64,000 nt of DNA from Agromyces marinus (GTDB taxonomy: Bacteria > Actinomycetota > Actinomycetes > Actinomycetales > Microbacteriaceae): positions 2,294,001 to 2,358,000 of the forward strand of contig NZ_CP087879.1 of assembly GCF_021442325.1 (NCBI RefSeq), read 5' to 3'. The position numbers and the translations under genes are program-made. The first letter of the stretch is position 1, and each line of letters begins with the position of its first letter. The notes beneath the pieces were generated by a model, which was not told the origin of the DNA, did not search any database, and worked only from the letters and a program-made list of their open reading frames with translations. Below are positions 8,940 to 16,860 of this stretch, piece by piece.

Positions 8940-9799
8940 CGGTCACCCCCATCGATCAGTGCGAGCGCTTCGTCCACGGTCGCGCCGCGGTGGAGGACCG
9001 CCATCAGCGCGGCCGTCATGCCCGCGGGGTTCGCATGCTGGACGATGTTCCGCCCGTACACGATGCCCCGAGCCCCCTGGTCGAGCACTGCGACCGTCCG
9101 CTCGAGCAGCGTGCGGTCGTCGACGCGTCCGCCACCCCGGACCAGGACGGGCACATCGCCGGCGACCTGGACGACCTTGCGGTACTCGCTCAGGTCGTCG
9201 GTCGGGTCGGCCTTGATCAGGTCCGCGCCGAGTTCCCGCGCCTGGCGAACGAGCGCGATGATCCGCGCCGAGTCTCCGTCGGTCATGTACCCGCCACCGG
9301 CGATTCGCGCGTCCTGCATCACGAGCGGCTCGATCATCAAGGGCATTCCGAACCTCGTCGCGTCGGCACGCAGCTGCAGGATCGAGCGGATGTTCGCCTC
9401 GCGGATGGCGGGGTGATCGGGCAGGTGCATGAGGTTCACGCAGATCGCTGCAGCGTCGAGCCTCACGGCGGCTTCAACGGCGTTGGGGATGTGGTGACTG
9501 AAGACATGGCGATCGATCGGGTTCCCGTAGACATTCGCCACGTCGGCGCGCAGGACCAGCGCCGGACGCTGCTTCCCTCGCACCGATTGCAGCAGTCCCG
9601 CATGTCCGATGGACAGCTGGATCGCATCCGGCGCGGCATCCACCAGGGTCTGCACCACCTGCGACATGTCCTCGATCCCGGCGATGAAGCTCGGTTCACC
9701 GAAGAGCCCATGATCCACGGCCACGTCGAGCAGCCTCCCGGATGCTGCATCGAACAGCCGATTCAAACGAACGTGATCCACGATGTGCGTCCTCCGCAT
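8936..9799 (-). CDS. DhnA/LsrF-type class I aldolase (COG1830-like)
   Basis: 287 aa TIM-barrel aldolase. The N-terminal DVAVDHGLFG motif, the Schiff-base region LGADLIKADPT near residue 200, VLVRGGGR and the phosphate-binding ending GARGIVYGRNI are all typical of the archaeal-type FBP aldolase / LsrF family. It should cleave a phosphorylated ketose, with the divergent PfkB kinase as a natural supplier. It is the first gene of the leftward operon, 50 bp from the operator at 9849. The isomerase, kinase and aldolase flanking one operator form a complete sugar-splitting module. The substrate is unknown; deoxy- or sulfo-ketose phosphates are plausible. Confidence 0.85.
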   Translation of the reverse strand: MRRTHIVDHVRLNRLFDAASGRLLDVAVDHGLFGEPSFIAGIEDMSQVVQTLVDAAPDAIQLSIGHAGLLQSVRGKQRPALVLRADVANVYGNPIDRHVFSHHIPNAVEAAVRLDAAAICVNLMHLPDHPAIREANIRSILQLRADATRFGMPLMIEPLVMQDARIAGGGYMTDGDSARIIALVRQARELGADLIKADPTDDLSEYRKVVQVAGDVPVLVRGGGRVDDRTLLERTVAVLDQGARGIVYGRNIVQHANPAGMTAALMAVLHRGATVDEALALIDGGDR

Positions 9800-9848
9800 C
9801 TCTGCTTCCGCCTGTCCGAGAAGCCTCTCGCCAAAGGCTAGCGAGATG

Positions 9849-9862
9849 GGATAACGTTGTCT
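9849..9862. promoter_or_regulatory. LacI-family operator, copy 2 (divergent promoter region)
   Basis: GGATAACGTTGTCT shares GATAACGTTGTCTAG (9850-9864) exactly with the site at 3982-3996. It sits almost in the middle of the 113-bp gap between the aldolase start (9799) and the kinase start (9913), about 50 bp from each, so one bound repressor could silence both operons. The kinase start has a clear AAGGAG ribosome-binding site at 9903-9908. Confidence 0.78.
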
Positions 9863-9912
9863 AGCGCAGACGGAGAGCGATCTGCTCGCCTCGACGAAGG
9901 GAAAGGAGCGGA

Positions 9913-10989
9913 ATGCACCCGATCACCGTCGCCGGTCACATCTGCCTCGACGTGGCACCATCGATGCTCGGCCACCGGGGCGACGCGCACGCCGTGTCGA
10001 GCACCCCCGAGTTCTGGCTCCACCCCGGGGCCCTCCGCGAAGTCGGCGCAGCACGGGTCACCCTCGGAGGCGCGGTCGCGAACACCGGACGGGCCCTCCA
10101 CGATCTCGGCGCCCCGGTCTCGGTGAGCACCACAATCGGCGACGACATCCTCGGACGAGTCACACGCGACCTCATCGATCAGAGCGGATTCGCAGCGACA
10201 TCGGTGCAGGTCACGAGCGACTGGTCCACGTCGTACAGCGTCGTCGTCGAGCCACCCGAGGCGGATCGCACGTTCTGGCACCATGTCGGTGCGAACGCAG
10301 CCTTCGATGGAACAGCCCTCGAACCGCGCACGGGGATCCTCCACGTCGGCTACCCGACACTGCTCCCACGACTCCTCGAGGACTCCGGTCACGGGCTCGA
10401 GACGCTCCTGCGCCGGGCGAAGAAGGGCGGCGTCACGAGCTCAGTGGATCTGGCCGTGTACGACCGGGACTCGGGCGGCGCCCTCGTGGACTGGGAGCGG
10501 GTGTTCACGTCCACGGCGCCGTGGACCGACCTCCTGACGCCGAGCCTCGATGACCTGACTTCCGCACTCGGCATCGCGGAGTCGTACTCCGAATCCCTCG
10601 TCGAGGAGCTGGCGCAGAGGTTCATCGACGCGGGAGTCGCCGTCGTCGCGATCTCCTCCGGGCGCCACGGGCTCCATGTGCGAACAGGATCTCCAGACCG
10701 GCTCCGGCGTGGCGGCGCGGCCCTGGCCGCCGTCGCCGACACGTGGGCGCAGCACTCGATCACGCGAAGCGCGATCCAGGTACGCGCCCACGCGACGACG
10801 AACGGGGCCGGCGATGCCAGCACGGCCGGATTCCTCTTCGGCCTGGCGCGGGGCCGCAGTCTCGACGAGAGCACGCGCCTGGCCATCGCCAGCGCCGCAG
10901 CCGTCGTCGGAGGGCAGCGGCCCACGCCGACGATACTCACGGACCTGGACTCCTCCCTCTCCTCCTGTTTCGAAGGACATGTGAAATGA
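9913..10989 (+). CDS. PfkB-family carbohydrate kinase
   Basis: 358 aa ribokinase-fold kinase. GGAVANTGRALHDLGAPV near residue 55 corresponds to the PfkB N-terminal sugar-binding signature. NGAGDASTAGFLFG around residue 300 is the C-terminal PfkB signature with the catalytic Asp and anion hole. HHVGANAAF in the middle is common among sugar kinases of unknown specificity. It should phosphorylate a ketose or aldonate before aldol cleavage by the divergent DhnA-type aldolase. First gene of the rightward operon, coupled to the ManA-like gene by an ATGA overlap. Confidence 0.9.
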   Translation: MHPITVAGHICLDVAPSMLGHRGDAHAVSSTPEFWLHPGALREVGAARVTLGGAVANTGRALHDLGAPVSVSTTIGDDILGRVTRDLIDQSGFAATSVQVTSDWSTSYSVVVEPPEADRTFWHHVGANAAFDGTALEPRTGILHVGYPTLLPRLLEDSGHGLETLLRRAKKGGVTSSVDLAVYDRDSGGALVDWERVFTSTAPWTDLLTPSLDDLTSALGIAESYSESLVEELAQRFIDAGVAVVAISSGRHGLHVRTGSPDRLRRGGAALAAVADTWAQHSITRSAIQVRAHATTNGAGDASTAGFLFGLARGRSLDESTRLAIASAAAVVGGQRPTPTILTDLDSSLSSCFEGHVK

Positions 10990-12002
10990 CGATTGAGAAC
11001 GCCTCGCCGATCGACCTGGCCGCGGCCGGGATCCAGTTGGACGCGAACCAGATCCCAGCGCGGTTCTATCGCGGAGGCGACCGTATCGCCGCCTTCCGGC
11101 GAACCGGGCGAGCCGAGCCCTACACGCCTGAAGACTGGGTGGCGTCGACGACCTCGGCGTTCGGCTCTGCAGACCTCGGGCTCTCGCGGCTTCCGGGTGG
11201 AGAGTTCCTCATCGATGCGATTCGTCGAGACCCCGAGTTCTGGCTCGGAGCCGCCCACCGGGCGAGCTTCGACTCCGACTCGATGCTCCTGGTAAAGCTG
11301 CTCGATGCGGGGGAACGCCTGCCGATCCATGTGCATCCCGACGGAGCGTTCGCCAGCGAGCACCTCCGGGCACCACACGGGAAAGCCGAGGCCTGGTACA
11401 TCCTCACGCCTGGCGTCATCCGGCTCGGGCTGAAGCGAGACATCTCCAGGATCGAACTCGAACGTGCTGTCGCGGAGCACGATGGGCGAACACTGCTCGA
11501 ACTGACCCATGAGCGCGAAGTGGCAGCCGGTGACACGGTGTTCGTTCCGCCCGGCACGCTGCACGCGATCGGCGGGGGGATCCTCCTCGTCGAGGTGCAG
11601 GAGCCGTCCGACTTCTCGATCCTCCTCGAGTGGAAGGGATTCGCGATCGACGGAGATCGTCACGGCCACCTCGGGTTGGGATTCGACGTGGCACTCGACG
11701 CGGTGGACACGGGCGGGCGGTCCTCCGATGAGATCGATGCGCTGATCCGACGGACTCCGGGGCCGGGATCGGTGCTGCCACCCTCCGCGCTCGACTACTT
11801 CCGACTCGACCGCACCTCGGGCCTCGCCACGTTCGACGCCGGCTTCTCCGTCGTGATCACCCTCGACGGCACCGCGACACTGTCGACCGATCGGTCGGAG
11901 CAGCGGCTCGAGCCCGGAAGCACCACCCTCATTCCGCACGCGGCCGGCCGATTCGAGGTCACGGGCGAGTGCCTCATCGCGCGGCCCCCTCTCCCCCGAT
12001 GA
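10986..12002 (+). CDS. Class I mannose-6-phosphate isomerase-like protein (ManA family)
   Basis: 338 aa, two-cupin type I phosphomannose isomerase family. Zn-ligand motifs are kept: PIHVHPDG at about residues 113-120, GKAEAWYIL with the Glu ligand, and PPGTLHAIG with the third His. The ATG start at 10986 overlaps the kinase stop by 4 nt; a longer frame from 10743 only overlaps the kinase. In this operon it is the candidate aldose-ketose isomerase feeding the kinase and aldolase, rather than the housekeeping ManA. The true substrate, free or phosphorylated, is unknown. Confidence 0.85.
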   Translation: MTIENASPIDLAAAGIQLDANQIPARFYRGGDRIAAFRRTGRAEPYTPEDWVASTTSAFGSADLGLSRLPGGEFLIDAIRRDPEFWLGAAHRASFDSDSMLLVKLLDAGERLPIHVHPDGAFASEHLRAPHGKAEAWYILTPGVIRLGLKRDISRIELERAVAEHDGRTLLELTHEREVAAGDTVFVPPGTLHAIGGGILLVEVQEPSDFSILLEWKGFAIDGDRHGHLGLGFDVALDAVDTGGRSSDEIDALIRRTPGPGSVLPPSALDYFRLDRTSGLATFDAGFSVVITLDGTATLSTDRSEQRLEPGSTTLIPHAAGRFEVTGECLIARPPLPR

Positions 12003-14818
12003 GCGATGCCCCGGCGTTCACGACGCTTCCCGAGCCCCGAACCGACGTACTGGAAGCCCTCCAGCAGGTCGCCCCGGGTCGTGTCCACTCCCGCCCGTCG
12101 GACAGGCTCGCCTACGCGCATGACGCGTCGCACTACCGATTGCCTCCCGCCGCCGTGGTGGTGCCTCGCACCGCCGCCGAGGTCGCGGCGCTGCTGCAAC
12201 GCTGCACTGCGCTCGGCGCACCGGTGACCTTCCGCTCGGCCGGCACCAGCCTCAGCGGCCAGGCGAGCAGCAGCGGGATCGTGCTCGACACCCGACGCTC
12301 CTTCCGAAGCATCCGCATCTCCGAGGACGGATCCTCGGTGACCTGCGGTCCGGGCGCAACCATTCGTGCGGTGAACTCGCGGTTGGCGCCGACCCGCAGG
12401 AAGCTCGGACCCGACCCCGCGAGCGAGGCGGCCTGCACGATCGGCGGGGTCGTCGCGAACAACTCGAGCGGGATGGCGTGCGGAACGGACGCGAACACGT
12501 ACCGCACCCTGGAATCGTGCGTGCTGGTGCTGCCCAGCGGCACGACGATCGACACCGCCGCACCCGACGCAGACGCACAGCTCCGTCGGTCGGAGCCGTC
12601 GCTGCATGCCGGACTGGTCGAGTTGCGGGACCTCGTGCGCGCGAGCGAGAGCGCCACGACGAGGATCAGCGAGCTGTTCTCGATCAAGAACACCATGGGG
12701 TACGCCGTCAACGCGTTCGTCGATTTCGACCGTCCCGTCGACATCCTCCAGCATCTCGTCGTCGGCAGCGAGGGAACGCTCGCCTTCGTCGCTTCGGCGA
12801 CCCTGCGCACCGTGCCCGTCAACCCCTTCGTGTCGACCGGAATCCTCGTGTTCCCCTCGCTCGAGGCGGCCACACGATCGCTGCCCGTCCTGGTCGACGC
12901 AGGATTCGCGACGATCGAACTCCTGGATTCCACCAGCCTGAAGGTCGCGCAGAGCGACCCCGACGCGAGCAGCGAACTCCGGTCCATCTCGGTCGACACG
13001 CATGCCGCGTTCCTCGTCGAGTTCCAGGATCCCGACCAAGCGTCGCTCGACGCCCACCTCGCGTCGGTCGAGGCGCTCTTCGACGAGCTTCCGCTGTCGC
13101 AATCGGCCACCCTCACGACGGATCCCGGCATTCGGGCGGGGCTCTGGCGCATCCGCAAGGGCCTCTATGCCCTCGTGGCCGGCAACCGGCCCCCGGGAAC
13201 CACCGCGCTCCTCGAGGACGTCGCCGTCCCGGTCGGGAACATGCTGGCGCTCTGCAATGGGCTCACGAGCCTCTTCGACCGGCACGGATACGAGGCGAGC
13301 GTCATCTTCGGGCATGCCAAGGACGGCAATATCCATTTCATGCTGAACGAGTCGTTCGACGATCCGGAACACGTCGCCCGCTACGAGGCGTTCACGGAGG
13401 ATCTGGTCGAGCTCGTCCTCTCGCAGCACGGCACGCTCAAGGCCGAGCACGGCACGGGTCGGATCATGGCGCCGTTCGTTCGACGCCAGTACGGCCAGGA
13501 ACTCTACGACGTCATGGTTGCGGTGAAGAGGCTCCTCGACCCGGCCGGGATCCTCAATCCCGGGGTGCTCCTCGTCGAGGACCCGAACGTCCACATCCAG
13601 AACCTGAAGCCGGTCGTCCGGGTGGAGGACGAGGTGGACCGGTGCGTGGAGTGCGGGTACTGCGAGCCCATCTGCCCGAGCCGGGACCTGACGACCACAC
13701 CGAGGCAGCGGATCGTACTCCGTCGCGAGATCGCTATCGCAGAGGACGCCGGCGACCGCACACTCGCCGACGCCCTCCGCGAGGAGTACCAGTACGACGC
13801 GATCGACACATGCGCCGTCGACGGCATGTGCCAGACGGCCTGCCCGGTCGACATCAACACCGGGGATCTCGTGCGCCGACTCCGGTCGGAGCAGAGCAGC
13901 AGCTTCGAGCAAGCGGCATGGAGGACTGCAGCGCGACAGTGGGCGGCCGCGGCACGAGCCGGCAGCGCTGCGCTGTCCCTCGCCGATGCCCTTCCGGCAG
14001 CGGTGCCGACGCACACCACCGCGGCTGCACGGGGCCTGCTGGGCGCGGGTGCGGTGCCGCTCTACACCGCGGACCTTCCTTCCGGCGGCACGGTGCGAAC
14101 GGCGATCGCCGAGGCCGATCCGGAGATCGTCTACTTCTCCTCCTGTGTCAACACGATGTTCGGCCCGGCGCCGGGCGGAGACGGTGTCAGTGCCGCCTTC
14201 CTTCGGCTCTGCGAGCGTGCACGCGTTCGCATCCGCACGCCTGACCGCATCGCCGGCCTCTGCTGCGGGACCCCGTGGAAGTCGAAGGGGATGTCGAAGG
14301 GCCTGAGCGTCATGCGAGAACAGGTACGGGACGCGCTGCTCGAGGCGACCGAGGGGGGTCGGATCCCCGTCGTGTCCGACGCAGCGTCGTGCACCGAGGG
14401 TCTCCTCTCGCTGCTCGAAGACGAGCCCGCACTCACGGTCGTCGACGCCCTCGAGTTCATCGAACGTCGCGTGCTGCCGCGACTGCCGGCCGGACGCAAG
14501 CTGCAGTCCGTCGTCATCCACCCGACGTGCTCCTCGAACCGCCTGGGGATCGATCGGTCCCTCGAATCGATCGCCGGTGCGGTCGCCGAGAGCGTCATCA
14601 CGCCCGACGACTGGGGGTGCTGCGCCTTCGCCGGTGATCGGGGAATGCTGCATCCGGAATTGACCGCCTCCGCGACCGCTCCCGAAGCGGCGTCGGTACG
14701 TGGCGTCGATGCCTCCGCGTACGCATCGGCGAACCGCACGTGCGAACTGGGCATGAGCCGTGCGACCGGCCGCAGCTACCGGCACGTCCTCGAGATTCTC
14801 GACGAGAGTCTGGCCTGA
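11999..14818 (+). CDS. FAD-linked oxidase / Fe-S / CCG fusion, 2-hydroxyacid dehydrogenase (GlcD-GlcF type)
   Basis: 939 aa fusion. The N-terminal PCMH-type FAD domain (FRSAGTSLSGQASSSG near residue 80) and FAD-oxidase C-domain are followed by two 4Fe-4S motifs (CVECGYCEPICP near 548 and CAVDGMCQTACP near 604) and two cysteine-rich CCG motifs (CCGTPW and HPTCSSN). This layout is known for D-lactate and D-2-hydroxyacid dehydrogenases that pass electrons to quinone or cytochrome. The ATG at 11999 overlaps the ManA-like stop by 4 nt. It likely oxidises the 2-hydroxyacid made from the aldolase's aldehyde product (for example lactate from lactaldehyde). An aldehyde dehydrogenase for the step between is not in the locus. 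Confidence 0.88.
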   Translation: MSDAPAFTTLPEPRTDVLEALQQVAPGRVHSRPSDRLAYAHDASHYRLPPAAVVVPRTAAEVAALLQRCTALGAPVTFRSAGTSLSGQASSSGIVLDTRRSFRSIRISEDGSSVTCGPGATIRAVNSRLAPTRRKLGPDPASEAACTIGGVVANNSSGMACGTDANTYRTLESCVLVLPSGTTIDTAAPDADAQLRRSEPSLHAGLVELRDLVRASESATTRISELFSIKNTMGYAVNAFVDFDRPVDILQHLVVGSEGTLAFVASATLRTVPVNPFVSTGILVFPSLEAATRSLPVLVDAGFATIELLDSTSLKVAQSDPDASSELRSISVDTHAAFLVEFQDPDQASLDAHLASVEALFDELPLSQSATLTTDPGIRAGLWRIRKGLYALVAGNRPPGTTALLEDVAVPVGNMLALCNGLTSLFDRHGYEASVIFGHAKDGNIHFMLNESFDDPEHVARYEAFTEDLVELVLSQHGTLKAEHGTGRIMAPFVRRQYGQELYDVMVAVKRLLDPAGILNPGVLLVEDPNVHIQNLKPVVRVEDEVDRCVECGYCEPICPSRDLTTTPRQRIVLRREIAIAEDAGDRTLADALREEYQYDAIDTCAVDGMCQTACPVDINTGDLVRRLRSEQSSSFEQAAWRTAARQWAAAARAGSAALSLADALPAAVPTHTTAAARGLLGAGAVPLYTADLPSGGTVRTAIAEADPEIVYFSSCVNTMFGPAPGGDGVSAAFLRLCERARVRIRTPDRIAGLCCGTPWKSKGMSKGLSVMREQVRDALLEATEGGRIPVVSDAASCTEGLLSLLEDEPALTVVDALEFIERRVLPRLPAGRKLQSVVIHPTCSSNRLGIDRSLESIAGAVAESVITPDDWGCCAFAGDRGMLHPELTASATAPEAASVRGVDASAYASANRTCELGMSRATGRSYRHVLEILDESLA

Positions 14819-14843
14819 TGCCCTGAGCAGGCGGCGAGGGCGT

Positions 14844-15920
14844 TCAGGATGCCGCGGCGGCATCCGCTCGATCGGCCCCGCCGGACTCGGCGAGCAGTTC
14901 CCGCACGCGCGGGACGACGCGAGTGGCGTACAGCTCGATCGTGCGCAGCATCGCCTCGTGCGGGAGCGTGCCGTTGGAGTACTTCAGGTCGAACCGCTCG
15001 GCGCCGATCGCGCGCACGGCCGAGGCGATCTTGCGGGCGACGGTCTCGGGCGAGCCCGCGTACAGCGCCCCGTTCGGGCCCGCCTCACCCTCGAAGTGCG
15101 CTCGCGTGACGGCCCCCCAACCGCGCTCGCGGCCGATCCGGTTCATGATGACCTCGTAATGCGGCCAGAGCGTCTCGAGCGCCTCCTCGTCGGTCTCGGC
15201 GATGATGCCGGGCGAGTGCACCGCGACGGGTTGCGGGTCGTGGCCGAACTGCGCGAGGGCCTTCCGGTAGAGCTCGGCGAGCGGGGCGAACCGGGCGGGG
15301 CTCCCGCCGATGATCGCGAGGACGAGCGGGAGTCCGTACTGCGCGGCGCGCACGACCGATTCGGGGCTTCCGCCCACCCCGATCCAGGTGCGCAGCGGCC
15401 CGTGCTCGACCTTCGGGAACACCTCCTGGCCGGCGAGCGGCGGTCGGAGGGCCCCCTCCCAGGTCACGGGCTCCTGCGGCAGCAGCGCCGAGAACAGGGC
15501 GAGCTTCTCGTCGAACAGCTCCTGGTACTGATCGAGGCGGTACCCGAACAGCGGGAACGACTCGATGAACGACCCGCGTCCGAGGATGACCTCCGCGCGA
15601 CCGCCGGAGAGGCCGTCGAGGGTCGCGAACCGCTGGTGGACCCGCACGGGGTCGTCCGAGCTCAGCACGGTGACGGCCGAGCCGAGGTGGATGCGCTCGG
15701 TGCGACCCGCGATCGCGGCGAGCACGACCTCGGGCGCCGAGATCGCGAACTCGTGCCGGTGGTGCTCGCCGACGCCGAAGAAATCCAGACCGAGCCGGTC
15801 GGCCAGTTCCGCCTCCGCGACGACGTCGCGCAGCACCTGCGCCTGCGAGAGCGGTTCGCCGTCCGCGCCGAGGGTCACGTCGCCGAACGTGTCCAGTCCG
15901 AACTCGAGTCCGCGCGCCAT
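14844..15920 (-). CDS. LLM-class flavin-dependent oxidoreductase (luciferase-like)
   Basis: 358 aa bacterial-luciferase-like TIM barrel using FMN or F420. It contains FFGVGEHHRHEFAISAPEV and a C-terminal KYSNGTLPHE segment typical of the family. The ATG at 15920 with an AAGGGGG ribosome-binding site is chosen over a longer frame that reaches 16808 and overlaps the divergent reductase. It converges on the dehydrogenase of the glycoside locus with only 25 bp between stops and marks the start of core-like sequence, with GGATGCC-type words abundant from here on. The substrate cannot be inferred. Confidence 0.88.
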   Translation of the reverse strand: MARGLEFGLDTFGDVTLGADGEPLSQAQVLRDVVAEAELADRLGLDFFGVGEHHRHEFAISAPEVVLAAIAGRTERIHLGSAVTVLSSDDPVRVHQRFATLDGLSGGRAEVILGRGSFIESFPLFGYRLDQYQELFDEKLALFSALLPQEPVTWEGALRPPLAGQEVFPKVEHGPLRTWIGVGGSPESVVRAAQYGLPLVLAIIGGSPARFAPLAELYRKALAQFGHDPQPVAVHSPGIIAETDEEALETLWPHYEVIMNRIGRERGWGAVTRAHFEGEAGPNGALYAGSPETVARKIASAVRAIGAERFDLKYSNGTLPHEAMLRTIELYATRVVPRVRELLAESGGADRADAAAAS

Positions 15921-16112
15921 CCGCCGCCCCCTTCGATCCGATCGATGCGTCCGCATCCACGGTGCTGGAACCGCACCCTCACCGAGACTATTCCGCCGGG
16001 CGCCGCCCGGCGAGGGGAATGCCCCGAGCGGTGCGCGCGTTCGTGACTGGTGAGGCGCCGCGAGTCGGCGCGCGAGCGGGAGCGCGCCCGACGGGCGGAC
16101 GAGGAGGAGCAC

Positions 16113-16766
16113 GTGGCGGATCGGCCGAGGATCGGCATCTTCGGGGCCGGCAAGGTCGGTACCGCGCTCGCGCGGCTCCTGCTCGACGCCGGGTACGAGG
16201 TCGCCCTCACCGGATCGCCCCGGCAGACGGCGCTCGACCTGCTCGTGGCCGTCGTCGCCCCCGGGGCGCGCGTCGCGACCGCCGACGACCTCGTCGCCGG
16301 GGCTGACGTCATCGTCGTCGCCGTGCCCTTCGGCAAGGCGCCGAGCGTGCCCTGGGACGCGTTCGACGGCAGGATCGTCGTCGACGCCACGAACTACTGG
16401 CCGCCCGTCGACGGGCACATCGCGGAGATCGACGACGACCCGCGCACGACGAGCGAGGTGCACGCCGGCTGGAACCCCGCGGCCCGGCTCGTGAAGTCGC
16501 TGAACCACCTCGGCTACCACGACATGGAGGACGACGCGCTTCCCGCCGGATCGCCGCTCCGCCGCGCCCTGGCGGTGGTCGGCGACGACGCGGAGGCGCG
16601 CGCCGTGGTCGCCGCGATCATCGACGACATCGGCTTCGACCCGGTCGACGGAGGGGCGCTCGTGAACGGGTGCGCACTCGAACCGGGTCACCCGGCGTTC
16701 GGCCGCGAGCTGTCGGCGACCGAACTCGAGGGCCTGCTGGAGGCCGAGCGCGTCGTGGCGGCCTGA
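16113..16766 (+). CDS. NAD(P)-binding reductase, COG2085 / F420-dependent NADP reductase-like
   Basis: 217 aa. An N-terminal Rossmann motif IGIFGAGKVGTALARLLL follows the start, then VDATNYWPPVDG and LVKSLNHLGYHDME, which match COG2085 predicted dinucleotide-binding enzymes. The GTG at 16113 sits six bases after GAGGAGGAG, a strong ribosome-binding site, and is preferred over the ATG at 16050, which would add a 21-residue charged leader. Divergent from the luciferase-like oxidoreductase, so the two may share a flavin or F420 redox context, but this is inference. The ORF lacks other domains. Confidence 0.8.
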   Translation: MADRPRIGIFGAGKVGTALARLLLDAGYEVALTGSPRQTALDLLVAVVAPGARVATADDLVAGADVIVVAVPFGKAPSVPWDAFDGRIVVDATNYWPPVDGHIAEIDDDPRTTSEVHAGWNPAARLVKSLNHLGYHDMEDDALPAGSPLRRALAVVGDDAEARAVVAAIIDDIGFDPVDGGALVNGCALEPGHPAFGRELSATELEGLLEAERVVAA

Positions 16767-16767
16767 C

Positions 16768-16788
16768 GCGCCCGGAAAGGCCGGGCGC
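16768..16788 (+). terminator. Short GC-rich hairpin after the COG2085 gene
   Basis: An 8-bp perfect stem GCGCCCGG/CCGGGCGC with an AAAGG loop begins 2 bp past the stop codon. No T-tract follows, as is common in high-GC actinobacteria. Confidence 0.5.
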
Positions 16789-16800
16789 ACGCCGGAGGTT

Positions 16801-16860
16801 CGGGGCACGCCCAGGCCGGTCGGGGCGCGCCCAGGCCGGTCGGGGCGCGCTCAGGCCGGG
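16801..16860. repeat. Three tandem copies of an imperfect 20-bp unit
   Basis: The unit CGGGGCGCGCCCAGGCCGGT occurs at 16801-16820 (one mismatch), at 16821-16840, and at 16841-16860 (degenerate, CTCAGGCCGGG end). The third copy contributes the stop codon and last codons of the MFS transporter. It probably reflects slippage duplication at the gene end. Confidence 0.8.

Noticed and set aside
11795..14863. A 1022-codon open frame antisense to the dehydrogenase gene
   Set aside because: Arg/Gly/Val-rich shadow of the GlcD-GlcF-type gene with no domain; typical of high-GC DNA.
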